Source of the DNA: Pedobacter sp. MR2016-24
GTDB lineage: Bacteria > Bacteroidota > Bacteroidia > Sphingobacteriales > Sphingobacteriaceae
Length of the DNA: 64,000 bases
Direction: 5' to 3'
Assembly: GCF_026239655.1 (NCBI RefSeq)
Contig: NZ_JAPIVO010000009.1
Span: 391,356 to 455,355 of the forward strand
In this document: in pieces, positions 1 to 10,676 of the stretch
How the letters are laid out: the number at the start of each line of letters is the position of its first letter
Position numbering within the stretch: position 1 is the stretch's first letter
Position numbers and translations under genes: made by a program
The notes under the pieces: generated by a model
The model's database searches: none
The model's input: the letters and a program-made list of their open reading frames with translations, nothing else
What the model was told of the DNA's origin: nothing

Positions 1-190
1 AGCGCCAGTAAGGGTGCCACTTTTGTAAATCGCTTTAAATGTTCTGTACCACTCCAGATTAACCATTTGACAGATATATTATTAAAATAATAGGAGTGCC
101 AAAATTAAACATTTTAGTGATGGTTTCAGGTGAGATTGACCATTAATTCTAACAAAAAAAATGTAATTTAGACGGCCAATATAATCCTTG

Positions 191-3100
191 ATGCTGCACC
201 GAAAAATCATCTTTTTACTCTTAACTGTTTTCATTTCAAACCTGACTTTTGCGCAGCAGGAACAGGTAAGATTTTCTAAGATTGACGTTTCAGATGGCCT
301 TTCTCATAATCAGGTAAATACGATACTTAAGGACACCAAAGGATTTATCTGGTTTGGTACACTCGCCGGGTTAAACCGGTATGATGGTTATCAATTTAAA
401 GTTTTCAAACATAACCCGAGAGATACGACATCAGTGATTGATGATTTTATTACGGGTATCTTCGAACTGCCTGATCACAGACTTTACATAGAAACCAGGG
501 GAGGACCGAATATTTACAATCCTGATAGTGAAACTTTTGAAAGAGACATCAAAGGGTATTTACGTACACTCAAGATAAACGCCGGGACAATTAAGGGTAC
601 CATAATTGATAAACAGGGTAATTTTTGGCTCAATGCGCTTGATCAGGGTATATTCAAATATAACACGGCAAAATCGGCTACACTCCACCTGAAATGTGGT
701 GCAAATGTCCCAGATGGATTAGCTGCGGCACCGGTTTCTTCGTTTCAGCAGGATGTAAATGGAAATATCTGGGTAATCCACACCGATAAGGCAATAGAAC
801 TGCTTGAAACTACTACAGGTAAGGTTAAACGCAGAATACTTAATTTTCAGCTGAAAAAACCTTTAACTGACCAGGATCTGAGGCTTTTTGCAGACAGGGC
901 GGGCGACTTATGGATTTATGCAATGAGCGCCCAGCATGGCATTGATTATTATGCTCCGGCTACGGGCAACACCAGATTTATTGATAAAGGCAAGGATGGA
1001 TTAAATAGCAATCTGATCAATGGTATCGTGGAGGATGACAAAGGGCAGATCTGGATAGCGACCGATCATGGAGGGATTAATCTCCTGAATAAAAAAGATT
1101 TTAGTTTGAGGTATCTGGTGAATAAAGAGGATGACCTGAAAAGTATAGGACATAATAGTGTGATTAGCCTTTATAAAGATGCCTCGGGTATTATCTGGGT
1201 AGGAACGTTTAAGAAAGGGGTAAGTTTTTACCATGAAAAGATTCTTAAATTCCCCCTCTACCGGCATCAGTCGAGACTTGCCAACGGACTCTCCTATGAA
1301 GATATAAACCGTTTTGCAGAAGACAGTTCGGGTAATTTATGGATAGGTACCAATGGGGGCGGACTGTTTTATTTTAACCGGAAAACGGGGCAGTTCATAC
1401 GATACATGCATCAGCCTGCAAACAGCAATAGCCTGAGTAATGATATTATTGTCAGCCTCTATATTGACCGGAATAAGGTGCTTTGGATAGGTACGTATTT
1501 CGGGGGACTGGACAGTTATGACGGAAACAACTTCAGGCATTACAGGCATAACAGCAAAGATCCATCTAGTTTGAGTGATGACCGTGTTTGGGATGTAAAA
1601 GAAGACCGGAAAGGCAATCTTTGGATCGCCACACTGAGTGGTGGATTGGATCAGCTGGACCGCAAAACAGGAATTTTTAAACACTATAAGGCGGGTGAAA
1701 AAAATAGTATCCGCTCCAATTTCGTTTCCTGCATTACTGAGGATGAGGCAGGAAATATATGGATTGGTACCTCTGATGGTGTCGATAAATTGAAAACAGA
1801 TGGGCGCTTTGTACACTATGGCTATGTAGCAGGAAAGACTAATTCATTGGTTAATAATGTTGTATATGACATTATGGAGGACAGCTATGGTTTTATATGG
1901 ATTGCGACAAGGGATGGCTTAAGCCGTTTAGATCCCGCACGTAATCAATTCCGGAACTTTGATGCCAGAGACGGACTCACGGAGAAAGCGACATTAAAAG
2001 TAGTAGAGGATAATCAGAGAAATCTGTGGGTCAGTACTTCCAATGGCTTGTATAATATCATCCCGGAAAAGTCCGGCAGTAGTGATTTTAACTATTCTTT
2101 CAGAAAATATGATGATCATGACGGTTTACAGGGAGTGGCCTTCAATGCAAATGCTGGCTTTAAAACCAGCAGGGGCGAGATGCTTTTCGGAGGGGCCAAC
2201 GGCTTCAATTTGTTCCAGCCACAGTATATCAGGAACGATAATAGTAAACCCGAAATCGTACTGTCCGATTTGCAGATCAACAACAGAAGTGTAGGTATAG
2301 GCGAGCAGGTGGATGGTCGTTTACTGCTGAAGAAATCAATTTCTTTTACAGATGAACTGGAACTGAAATACAATCAAAATGGTTTTACGCTGGAATTTGC
2401 AGCACTCAATTTTTTTAATCCTCAAAAAATTAAATACAGGTATAAACTGGAAGGGTTTGACAGCAAATGGCAGGAGCTTCAAGGCGGAACGAGAAGGGCA
2501 GTTTACACGAACATCGATCCGGGAGACTATGTTTTTAAAGTTGTCTCAACGGACGCATCAGGAAATTGGGTGAAAAATGAGAAGAGCCTTCATATCACCA
2601 TTTTGCCACCATTCTGGAGAACTTATTTCGCTTATTTGTTATATATCATAGCAATAGGTGCAACCCTGCTCTTTATCAGACACAGAGGTATCCAGCGCAT
2701 CAGAAAAGAGTTCCTGCTGGAACAGGAACGTCTGCAGGCAAAACGCATTCATGACCTGGATCTGCTGAAGATTAAATTCCTGACGAATGTTAGCCATGAA
2801 TTCAGGACTCCCTTGTCTTTAATCATTACACCCCTGGAAAAACTGATCAGACAGGCGCGTGATTCAGAGAAACAGCAGTTGCAAATGATTCAGCGTAATG
2901 GAAGAAGGTTGTTAAATCTGGTGAATCAGCTGCTCGATTTCAGGCGGATGGAGGTTCATGAGTTAAAACTGCATCCAAGGACCGGCGATCTGATTTTATT
3001 TATTCAGGAGTTATCACTTTCCTTTACTGATGTGGCAGAACGAAAAAATATCAATTTTACCTTCAATACTGACAGGCCGCACCTCCTCACCGATTTTGAT

Positions 3101-4342
3101 CATGACAAGATGGAAAGGATCCTCTTCAACCTGCTATCTAATGCCTTCAAATTCACACCTCAGGACGGGGGCGTGAGGGTGAGTATCGAGACAAGCGACA
3201 GGGGACAGCAAAAGACAGAACTGCGACTGATTGTTAGCGATAGCGGAATTGGGATTGATAAAGAAAAACAGGATAAAATCTTCGACAGGTTCTTCCAAAG
3301 TGACATACCGGACTCTATGGTTAATCAGGGGAGTGGTATAGGTTTGTCTATTACCAAAGAGTTTGTTAAACTCCATGGAGGTACTATTCTGGTGGAAAGC
3401 GTAATTGACGAAGGAAGTAAATTCACTTTAATATTTATATTTGATGAAACAGGAAAGAAAGCCGGCATCCCTCAGCTAAAACCTCAGGAAAAGATTCACT
3501 TACAGCTTACTTCACCCCTGGAACCTGTAAGTGGACCTTCGCCGGAACAAATACAGCTTTTTGCATTGAAAAGTAAAAAACCGATCTTGATGCTGGTGGA
3601 AGACAATGATGATTTCCGCTTTTATCTGAAAGATAACTTAAAGGAATATTACCAGATTGCCGAAGCTGTGAATGGTAAAGAAGGATGGCAGAGGATTTTG
3701 TCTGTACACCCCGACCTGATTGTGAGTGACGTAAGTATGCCCGAAATGAATGGGATTGACCTGTGTAAAAAGTTGAAGTCAGATAAGCGTACAGCGCATA
3801 TACCAGTGATTTTACTTACCGCCCTTACAACAGAAGATCAACAGCTTACGGGACTGGAAACGGGAGCAAGTGATTATATGACCAAACCATTTAATTTTGA
3901 AATCCTTTTGTCTAAAATCAGGAATCTCCTGCAACAGCAGGCATTGTCTAAAAAGACTTACCAGAAACAGGTAGATTTCAAACCTTCAGAAACAGAAGTA
4001 GAATCGGTTGATAATAAATTTATCAGGCAGCTGGCAGTGCATATAGAAAAACATTTATCAGATTCTTCTTATTCAGTAGATCAGTTAAGTGCTGATATGA
4101 ATATGAGCAGGGTAGGGCTTTATAAAAAGATATTACCCCTGACAGGCAAATCGCCTATAGAATATATTCGTTCCTATCGCCTGCAAAAATCTAAACAGTT
4201 GTTATTGAAATCCCAGATGACTATTGCTGAAGTCGCCTATCAGGTAGGGTTTAGTAACCCTAAACATTTCAGCAAATATTTTAAGCAGGAATTTGATATC
4301 CTGCCCTCGGCTTATGCTTCATCCATAGCTAAGGAAGACTGA
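191..4342 (+). CDS. Hybrid two-component system sensor/regulator (HTCS)
   Basis: One-protein sensor kinase and transcription factor that controls the adjoining glycan locus. A signal peptide is followed by a long periplasmic region of repeated two-bladed propeller motifs (recurrent IWIGT / LWIAT strands, about residues 30-700) and a Y_Y_Y domain (about 710-790). A membrane span lies near 809-833. The cytoplasmic part has a HisKA domain with phospho-accepting His869 in NVSHEFRTPLS, a HATPase domain, a receiver domain with Asp1180 in IVSDVSMPEMNG, and a C-terminal AraC-type HTH (about 1280-1377). I use ATG 191; a TTG lies one codon upstream. The length is usual for Bacteroidota HTCS proteins. 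It lies just upstream of and parallel to the GH31-SusCD-GH2-GH95 genes, so it most likely senses an oligosaccharide released by that locus. The exact ligand cannot be read from sequence. Confidence 0.95.
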   Translation: MLHRKIIFLLLTVFISNLTFAQQEQVRFSKIDVSDGLSHNQVNTILKDTKGFIWFGTLAGLNRYDGYQFKVFKHNPRDTTSVIDDFITGIFELPDHRLYIETRGGPNIYNPDSETFERDIKGYLRTLKINAGTIKGTIIDKQGNFWLNALDQGIFKYNTAKSATLHLKCGANVPDGLAAAPVSSFQQDVNGNIWVIHTDKAIELLETTTGKVKRRILNFQLKKPLTDQDLRLFADRAGDLWIYAMSAQHGIDYYAPATGNTRFIDKGKDGLNSNLINGIVEDDKGQIWIATDHGGINLLNKKDFSLRYLVNKEDDLKSIGHNSVISLYKDASGIIWVGTFKKGVSFYHEKILKFPLYRHQSRLANGLSYEDINRFAEDSSGNLWIGTNGGGLFYFNRKTGQFIRYMHQPANSNSLSNDIIVSLYIDRNKVLWIGTYFGGLDSYDGNNFRHYRHNSKDPSSLSDDRVWDVKEDRKGNLWIATLSGGLDQLDRKTGIFKHYKAGEKNSIRSNFVSCITEDEAGNIWIGTSDGVDKLKTDGRFVHYGYVAGKTNSLVNNVVYDIMEDSYGFIWIATRDGLSRLDPARNQFRNFDARDGLTEKATLKVVEDNQRNLWVSTSNGLYNIIPEKSGSSDFNYSFRKYDDHDGLQGVAFNANAGFKTSRGEMLFGGANGFNLFQPQYIRNDNSKPEIVLSDLQINNRSVGIGEQVDGRLLLKKSISFTDELELKYNQNGFTLEFAALNFFNPQKIKYRYKLEGFDSKWQELQGGTRRAVYTNIDPGDYVFKVVSTDASGNWVKNEKSLHITILPPFWRTYFAYLLYIIAIGATLLFIRHRGIQRIRKEFLLEQERLQAKRIHDLDLLKIKFLTNVSHEFRTPLSLIITPLEKLIRQARDSEKQQLQMIQRNGRRLLNLVNQLLDFRRMEVHELKLHPRTGDLILFIQELSLSFTDVAERKNINFTFNTDRPHLLTDFDHDKMERILFNLLSNAFKFTPQDGGVRVSIETSDRGQQKTELRLIVSDSGIGIDKEKQDKIFDRFFQSDIPDSMVNQGSGIGLSITKEFVKLHGGTILVESVIDEGSKFTLIFIFDETGKKAGIPQLKPQEKIHLQLTSPLEPVSGPSPEQIQLFALKSKKPILMLVEDNDDFRFYLKDNLKEYYQIAEAVNGKEGWQRILSVHPDLIVSDVSMPEMNGIDLCKKLKSDKRTAHIPVILLTALTTEDQQLTGLETGASDYMTKPFNFEILLSKIRNLLQQQALSKKTYQKQVDFKPSETEVESVDNKFIRQLAVHIEKHLSDSSYSVDQLSADMNMSRVGLYKKILPLTGKSPIEYIRSYRLQKSKQLLLKSQMTIAEVAYQVGFSNPKHFSKYFKQEFDILPSAYASSIAKED

Positions 4343-4501
4343 CGGCAGGCTTCCCTGACAAATTTTATTGAGGCAGTAACATCTGTGCAGTTTGCTGCTG
4401 CGTATCGCACATATTTAAGTTCGGGTAGCTTAACTTGGTTTCGGTAAAATCTGATTCATCGGTTAATATTTCCCGCTCAATTTTCCACTTAAGCCAGTTT
4501 T

Positions 4502-4538
4502 GTTAACATTTGGATACCCATTTGTTATCATTTGGATG
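4502..4538 (+). promoter_or_regulatory. Tandem direct repeat, candidate HTCS binding site
   Basis: GTTAACATTTGGATA at 4502-4516 is repeated as GTTATCATTTGGATG at 4524-4538, two mismatches in 15, with a 22-bp period (two helical turns). It lies about 70-105 bp upstream of the GH31 start and upstream of a weak -7-like TACTTTTA (4562-4569) that has no well-placed -33 element. This is the layout expected for an activator-dependent promoter bound by an AraC-type dimer. Assignment to the HTCS is inference. Confidence 0.55.
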
Positions 4539-4606
4539 ACCTCAGATTTTACAATTCCTGATACTTTTAGAGCTCAAACAACTGAATATAAACTGTATTT
4601 ATTTCT

Positions 4607-7459
4607 ATGCGTAAAATTAGGGTCTGCTCCGTAATCTTTACAGGTGTAATGGTATTATGCCTGAATGTAAACGGACAAGAAAAAGAAAGTTATCTTAAAA
4701 CTGCTTCCGGTACTGAAATCACGATTAAAAACTCATTAACGGGAATCAAAAAAATCAGGCTCCAGCCAATTGCTGATCAGATTATTCATGTGACTGCCAT
4801 TTCAGTAAATGAGTTCCCCATTGATAAAAGCCTGATGGCAGTATGGCCTTCAAAAACTGCTATACCTTATACGGCTAAATTTGAAAACGGTTCCGTTATC
4901 ATTACTACGAAAACGATAAAAGCAGAAGTTTCTGTTGAAACAGGTATTGTAACTTATCGCGACCTGAATAACAAACTGATTCTTACACAAAGCAAAACAA
5001 TAGAACCTGCGCTGGTGCCTAAAGTTTTTAATGGCGAATCATCATATAAAGTATCTCAGGTTTTTGATGCACAGGAGAACGAAGCTTACTACGGACTTGG
5101 ACAGCATCAGCAGGGACTGGTGAATTATAAAGGCCGCAGGGTAGATCTTAGTCAATACAATACTGAAATAGGTGTTCCTTTCCTGATTTCTAACAAAGGT
5201 TATGGCATCTTATGGGATAATTATTCAATTACTAAAGCTGGTGATATCCGGGAATACCAACCGCTGAGTGCCATGCGTTTATTCTCGAAAACTGATAACG
5301 AAGGTTGGCTGACAGCAAGCTATTCCTTAAGAACCGCACCGGATAAGGTTTTATTGAGCCGTCCTGTCTCAGAAATTTCACAGAACTGGCTGACCGATCA
5401 GCATAAATTTCCTGCAAACATAAAAATGCAGGATGCTGTAGTAAATTATGAAGGTGCAATAGCAGCAGATCAGGGAGGTTTGTATCAGTTACAACTAAAA
5501 TATGCTGGTTATGTAAAAGTGTGGTTTGAGGGGAAACTGGTAGCAGATTACTGGCGTCAGGCCTGGAACCCCGGAGCTGCAATCATTGATCTCAAATTAG
5601 AAAAGAATAAAAAATCCAGGATAAAAATTGAATGGATGCCGGATGGTGGTGAATCTTATTTTGGACTCACCTGTCTTCCTCCTGTTCCGGAAGCTTTAGA
5701 AAACACTTTTGCGCTGACTTCAGAGTCGGGCGCCGCAGTAAACTATTACTTCATCCACGGAGATAATGCCGATCAGGTAATCAGCGGATACCGTCAGATT
5801 ACTGGTAAGGCAGTACTGATGCCTAAATGGGCAATGGGTTTCTGGCAAAGCAGAGAGCGTTATAAAACACAAGAAGATATATTAAGTACTGTCAAAGAAT
5901 TCAGAGACCGTAAAATTCCGTTGGATAACATCGTGCTGGACTGGTCTTACTGGAAACAACCGGAATGGGGGAGTCAGCAGTTTGATCCTGCCCGTTTCGA
6001 AGCACCGGAAGAAATGATCAAATCATTACATGATCAGCATGTAAATCTGATGATCTCTGTATGGCCTAAATTCAATAAAGGCTTTGATATCTACGATGAT
6101 TTTGACAAAAACAAGTTCCTCTACAAAAGAAATATTGAAGATGGCCGCCGTGACTGGATCGGAACAGGCTACCAGAATACTTTCTATGATGCCTTCAATC
6201 CAAAAGCGAGAACAGCTTTCTGGAACCTGATGAACAAAAGACTATATAGTAAAGGTATTGATGCCTGGTGGATGGATGCTACAGAGCCTGACATGCATTC
6301 GAACGAATCTGTAGAGGTTAGAAAAGAGTTAATGACACCTACTTATGAAGGATCCTCTACCACTTATTTCAATGCTTTCCCACTACAAAATGCGAAGGGT
6401 GTATATGAAGGTCAGCGTAAGGTTAATCCAAATAACAGGGTATTTATCCTGACCAGATCTGCTTATGCAGGTTTACAACGTTATGCAGCGGCAGCCTGGA
6501 GTGGCGATATTGCTTCACGCTGGGATGATATGAAAAACCAGATCGGTGCAGGTATCAACTTCTCTTTATCCGGAATGCCATACTGGACCATGGACATTGG
6601 CGGGTTTTCTGTAGAAAAACGTTATGAAGAGGCAAAAGGAGCTGATCTGGAAGAATGGAGAGAATTAAATACACGCTGGTACCAGTTCGGTGCTTTTGTG
6701 CCTTTATTCAGGGTTCACGGACAATATCCTTTCAGAGAGATTTACAATATCGCTCCTGAAACTCATCCTGCTTATAAAAGCATGTTATACTATAATAAGC
6801 TGAGGTACCGTCTGATGCCTTATATCTATTCATTGGCAGGTAACAGTTATCAGCAGGATTATACCATGATGCGTGGATTGATGATGGATTTCCCTCAGGA
6901 TCTGAAAGCATCGAACCTGAATGATGAATTCATGTTTGGCCCTTCATTATTGATCAACCCGGTTTATACTTATAAAGACAGGAGCAAAAATGTTTATCTG
7001 CCTGCTGGTCACGGTTGGTATGACCTGTATTCTGGTAAATACTTTAAAGGTGGTCAGGAGATCAAAGCCGAAGCAACTTATGAAAGGATGCCTGTTTATG
7101 TAAAAGAAGGATCTATCCTGCCTACAGGACCAGAATTACAATATACTTCGGAAAAAGCAGCTGATCCGCTTACTTTATTTGTATACACAGGTAAGGACGC
7201 GAGCTTCTCCTTGTATGAAGATGAAGGTACCAACTACAACTATGAAAAGGGTGCTTTCTCTACCATCAACTTTAATTACTCCGAGCAAGGAAAAAGCCTG
7301 ACAATAGGGGATAGAAAAGGTAGTTTTGCCGGAATGCTGAATGACAGGACAATCCGCATCATCGTGATCTCGCCGAAATCTGCTAAAGCGCTGAATTTTG
7401 TGCAGAAAGCTGGTCACACCTTAAAATACAGCGGTAAACAGACCGTGATTAAACTGTAA
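4607..7459 (+). CDS. GH31 alpha-xylosidase/alpha-glucosidase with inserted PA14 domain
   Basis: Secreted or periplasmic retaining glycosidase. A signal peptide precedes an N-terminal beta-sandwich that is interrupted by a PA14-like insert (about residues 255-360, around DQGGLYQLQLKYAG). The GH31 barrel follows, with nucleophile Asp557 in WWMDATEPDM and acid/base Asp634 in WSGDIASRW, then C-terminal beta-domains. A PA14 insert together with WMDATEPD is typical of xyloglucan-active alpha-xylosidases such as Cellvibrio Xyl31A and of GH31 members of Bacteroides xyloglucan loci. Related GH31 transglucosylases and alpha-glucosidases share much of this layout. It is the first gene after the HTCS, and a 50-bp gap separates it from SusC. 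Neighbouring GH2 and GH95 genes support removal of xylose from xyloglucan oligosaccharides. Substrate is inferred; family membership is firm. Confidence 0.9.
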   Translation: MRKIRVCSVIFTGVMVLCLNVNGQEKESYLKTASGTEITIKNSLTGIKKIRLQPIADQIIHVTAISVNEFPIDKSLMAVWPSKTAIPYTAKFENGSVIITTKTIKAEVSVETGIVTYRDLNNKLILTQSKTIEPALVPKVFNGESSYKVSQVFDAQENEAYYGLGQHQQGLVNYKGRRVDLSQYNTEIGVPFLISNKGYGILWDNYSITKAGDIREYQPLSAMRLFSKTDNEGWLTASYSLRTAPDKVLLSRPVSEISQNWLTDQHKFPANIKMQDAVVNYEGAIAADQGGLYQLQLKYAGYVKVWFEGKLVADYWRQAWNPGAAIIDLKLEKNKKSRIKIEWMPDGGESYFGLTCLPPVPEALENTFALTSESGAAVNYYFIHGDNADQVISGYRQITGKAVLMPKWAMGFWQSRERYKTQEDILSTVKEFRDRKIPLDNIVLDWSYWKQPEWGSQQFDPARFEAPEEMIKSLHDQHVNLMISVWPKFNKGFDIYDDFDKNKFLYKRNIEDGRRDWIGTGYQNTFYDAFNPKARTAFWNLMNKRLYSKGIDAWWMDATEPDMHSNESVEVRKELMTPTYEGSSTTYFNAFPLQNAKGVYEGQRKVNPNNRVFILTRSAYAGLQRYAAAAWSGDIASRWDDMKNQIGAGINFSLSGMPYWTMDIGGFSVEKRYEEAKGADLEEWRELNTRWYQFGAFVPLFRVHGQYPFREIYNIAPETHPAYKSMLYYNKLRYRLMPYIYSLAGNSYQQDYTMMRGLMMDFPQDLKASNLNDEFMFGPSLLINPVYTYKDRSKNVYLPAGHGWYDLYSGKYFKGGQEIKAEATYERMPVYVKEGSILPTGPELQYTSEKAADPLTLFVYTGKDASFSLYEDEGTNYNYEKGAFSTINFNYSEQGKSLTIGDRKGSFAGMLNDRTIRIIVISPKSAKALNFVQKAGHTLKYSGKQTVIKL

Positions 7460-7509
7460 CCAAATTAATAACCAATATATAAAATGAATACATTATTTAC
7501 TAAATCCTT

Positions 7510-10500
7510 ATGAACGGCATGAAAAAGCATTTGAATATAAACAGGAACAGCGCCTTTTTGCTGCTGTTTCTTACACTGCTGAGTTTCAGTGAGGCACTAT
7601 TTGCACAGCAGCGCCAGATCAGTGGAAAAGTAACTTCAGCAGACGGACCATTGCCCGGTGCAGTGGTAAAAATTAAAGGAAAAAGCGGAGGCACAGGTAC
7701 CAATAATGACGGTGCTTTTGTAATCAGCGCACAGACAGGTGATATACTTGTAATCAGTTCGATCGGTTACAAAACGAAAGAAGTACCGGTTTCTACGGGC
7801 AATACGGTAAATGTAGTATTGGCAGATGATAACCAGAACCTGGATGAAGTGGTAGTAGTAGGATACGGTGTGCAGCAGAAAAAGCTGGTGACTGGTGCTA
7901 CAGTACAGGTTAAGGGAGAGACACTGCAAAAACAAAGTACAACAAATGCATTGCAGGGCTTACAAGGTCAGAGTCCGGGTGTACAGATTACCTCTACTTC
8001 AGGTCAGCCTGGAGAAGCGCTAAAAGTAACAATTAGGGGATTAGGTACCGTAGGTAATTCCGGGCCATTATACGTTGTTGATGGTGTGCTTACAGGCGAT
8101 ATTACTTATTTAAACTCTGCTGATATTGAATCAATAGATATTCTAAAAGATGCGGCATCTGCAGCGATCTACGGTTCACAGGCTGCAAATGGTGTAATTC
8201 TGGTAACTACCAGGACAGGTAAAAGAGGTCAGTCAGGTCAAATCACTTTTGATGCTTACGCCGGAGTGCAGAATGTCGGTAAAAAAATAGATATGTTAAA
8301 TTCTCAGCAATATGCTTCTATTATGAATGAAGCAGCTATCAATGGGGGTAAACAGCCTATTTTTACCAACGGGCAGATTGCAGCGATGGGAGAGGGAACC
8401 AACTGGATAGATCAGATGTTCACGGACAATGCTTTAACACAAAATTATGCATTCGGTGCTTCAGGTGCATCAGAAGCATCGGTTTACTCGCTAGGTTTGT
8501 CTTATACTGGTCAGGCCGGTGTAGTCGGCGGTAAAAGTTTATCTAATTATGACCGTTATAATTTCAGGATCAATACTGAACATAACTTCTACAAAGATAT
8601 TATCAAGATAGGTCAGCATCTGACTTACAGTGATCTTAAGTCTAACGGAATAGGGGTTGGGAACATCTATAACAATTCGCTTAGAGGAGCTTTTAATACC
8701 AGTCCCTTTGTACCCGTATATGATGCAAATGGCAATTTCTTTGATAATTCAGGATCAACCTGGTTTCCTGGTGAAGCTAACCCATATGCCTTAATGGTGC
8801 TTACAAATCAAAATAAAAGGACTAGTCAGCGTCTGTTGGGTGATATTTATATGGTAGTAGAACCAATTAAAGGATTAAAATTCCGTACAAGTCTTGGTAT
8901 GGATTACAATAATGCTGATAGTCGTTCATTTACGCCTCTTTATCAATTATCTACCTATGCCTTTACCTCTACAACAAAAGCTACACAGTCGATGGATAAA
9001 GGCAAATCATTTATATTTGACAATCTCTTAAGCTACCAGTTCAAAGTAAAAAATGATCATACTTTCGAGGTGTTGGCAGGTAGCTCAGCTTACCAGGCAG
9101 ATGGATCATCAATCTTTGGAACAAATACAAACCTGGTATTTGAGGATCTTGATCACGCATGGTTAAGCAATGCAACGAACAAAGATGGTACAGGAATTAA
9201 CATTGGGGGGCGACCAATTCCATCTGATCGAAGGATGTCATATTTTGGTAGGATCAACTACAATTATAAAGAGAAATATCTGATCAATGCTACTTTCAGA
9301 GCTGATGGTTCATCCAGATTCTCGTCTGCAAATCGTTGGGGATATTTTCCTTCAATTTCAGCAGGCTGGGTAGCTACTAATGAGAAATTCCTTGAAGGCC
9401 AAAAAGGTTGGCTGGATTTCTTAAAAGTTCGTGCTAGCTGGGGACAGGTAGGAAACCAGAATATTCCGGCTTTCCAATATCTGGCACCTGTTAATTTAGC
9501 TTATACTAACTATACATTTGGCGATAAAGAAGGTACACTGATTCCAGGTGCTTACCAAAGCAGGATCAGCAATCCAAATATCAAATGGGAAACTTCAGAA
9601 CAGGCCAATATCGGATTTGACGCTAATTTGCTAAAAAGCAAACTGACGATCAACTTTGACTGGTACAATAAAACAACTAAAGACTGGTTGCTATCTGCAC
9701 CTATCCTGGCAACAGCAGGTGCTGATGCCCCTTTTATCAATGGTGGTAATGTGGAAAATAAAGGTGTTGAGCTTGCAGTTACCTACCGTAGTAACATTGG
9801 CGACTTCAATTATTCTGTGGGTGTAAATGGAGCTTACAATAAAAATAAGGTAGTTAATATCCCTACTGCTGATCAGACTATTCACGGCGGAACAGGTGTA
9901 TTGTATGATAATTCACTAGAATTCTACAGAGCACAGAGCGGATTTCCTATCGGATACTTCTGGGGACTTAAATCGGCTGGCATCTTCCAGAATGAAGCAG
10001 AAGTGCAGAATTACAGATCGGCTGCGGGAAAGGTAATCCAGCCTACAGCACTGCCTGGAGATGCGAGATTTACAGACATCAATGGTGATGGTGTAATTGA
10101 CAATAATGACCGTACGATGGTTGGTAATCCTAATCCAGACTATACGTTTGGGATTACGCTTTCTGGTGACTATAAAGGTTTCGACTTTTCTGTTGTAGCT
10201 TCAGGTGTGGCCGGAAATGATATCGTACAGTCATACAGAAATCAAACCAGTCAGTTTTCAAATTATACAACAGCCGTTTTGGACAGATGGCATGGTGAAG
10301 GTACTTCAAACACTGTACCACGTGTAACTGAAACACCTGTTAGTTATGCTACCTTCTCAGATCTTTATATTCAAAAAGGAGATTTTCTGAGAATCAGCAA
10401 TATCACTGTAGGATATGATTTGGGCAAAATATTCAAGAAAAGTTATTTGAAACAAGTGAGATTATATGCTGCAGCATTGAATGTTTATACTTTCACAAAG

Positions 10501-10656
10501 TATAATGGTATGGATCCGGAGATTGCGTACGGAGGTATTCCTTCTACCAATTCGAATGGAGAAAGCATTGTTCAGGATGCCTATGCATCGGGTATCGACG
10601 TAGGTTATTATCCAAGACCGAGAACATTTATGTTCGGTGCAAACTTTAAGTTTTAA
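7510..10656 (+). CDS. SusC-like TonB-dependent outer-membrane transporter
   Basis: Outer-membrane glycan importer that pairs with the next gene (SusD). It has a signal peptide, a carboxypeptidase-regulatory-like domain (about residues 35-115), and a TonB box/plug start at DEVVVVGYG. The plug ends in AANGVILVTTRTG, and the 22-strand barrel ends in the aromatic terminus FGANFKF. About 1050 residues is the usual SusC length. There is no STN domain, so signalling runs through the HTCS rather than an anti-sigma factor. Start ATG 7510 is used; ATG 7519 (MKKHL) is an equally possible start for the signal peptide. A nine-codon reading frame (7484-7513) overlaps this start. The 20-bp gap to SusD implies co-transcription. 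Confidence 0.95.
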   Translation: MNGMKKHLNINRNSAFLLLFLTLLSFSEALFAQQRQISGKVTSADGPLPGAVVKIKGKSGGTGTNNDGAFVISAQTGDILVISSIGYKTKEVPVSTGNTVNVVLADDNQNLDEVVVVGYGVQQKKLVTGATVQVKGETLQKQSTTNALQGLQGQSPGVQITSTSGQPGEALKVTIRGLGTVGNSGPLYVVDGVLTGDITYLNSADIESIDILKDAASAAIYGSQAANGVILVTTRTGKRGQSGQITFDAYAGVQNVGKKIDMLNSQQYASIMNEAAINGGKQPIFTNGQIAAMGEGTNWIDQMFTDNALTQNYAFGASGASEASVYSLGLSYTGQAGVVGGKSLSNYDRYNFRINTEHNFYKDIIKIGQHLTYSDLKSNGIGVGNIYNNSLRGAFNTSPFVPVYDANGNFFDNSGSTWFPGEANPYALMVLTNQNKRTSQRLLGDIYMVVEPIKGLKFRTSLGMDYNNADSRSFTPLYQLSTYAFTSTTKATQSMDKGKSFIFDNLLSYQFKVKNDHTFEVLAGSSAYQADGSSIFGTNTNLVFEDLDHAWLSNATNKDGTGINIGGRPIPSDRRMSYFGRINYNYKEKYLINATFRADGSSRFSSANRWGYFPSISAGWVATNEKFLEGQKGWLDFLKVRASWGQVGNQNIPAFQYLAPVNLAYTNYTFGDKEGTLIPGAYQSRISNPNIKWETSEQANIGFDANLLKSKLTINFDWYNKTTKDWLLSAPILATAGADAPFINGGNVENKGVELAVTYRSNIGDFNYSVGVNGAYNKNKVVNIPTADQTIHGGTGVLYDNSLEFYRAQSGFPIGYFWGLKSAGIFQNEAEVQNYRSAAGKVIQPTALPGDARFTDINGDGVIDNNDRTMVGNPNPDYTFGITLSGDYKGFDFSVVASGVAGNDIVQSYRNQTSQFSNYTTAVLDRWHGEGTSNTVPRVTETPVSYATFSDLYIQKGDFLRISNITVGYDLGKIFKKSYLKQVRLYAAALNVYTFTKYNGMDPEIAYGGIPSTNSNGESIVQDAYASGIDVGYYPRPRTFMFGANFKF

Positions 10657-10676
10657 TCTACCTGATTTTAGAAATT

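Noticed and set aside
1337..1816. 159-codon minus-strand frame inside the HTCS gene
   Set aside because: Antisense to conserved propeller repeats, with no family motif.
5232..5582. 116-codon minus-strand frame inside the GH31 gene
   Set aside because: Antisense to conserved GH31/PA14 sequence; no recognisable features.
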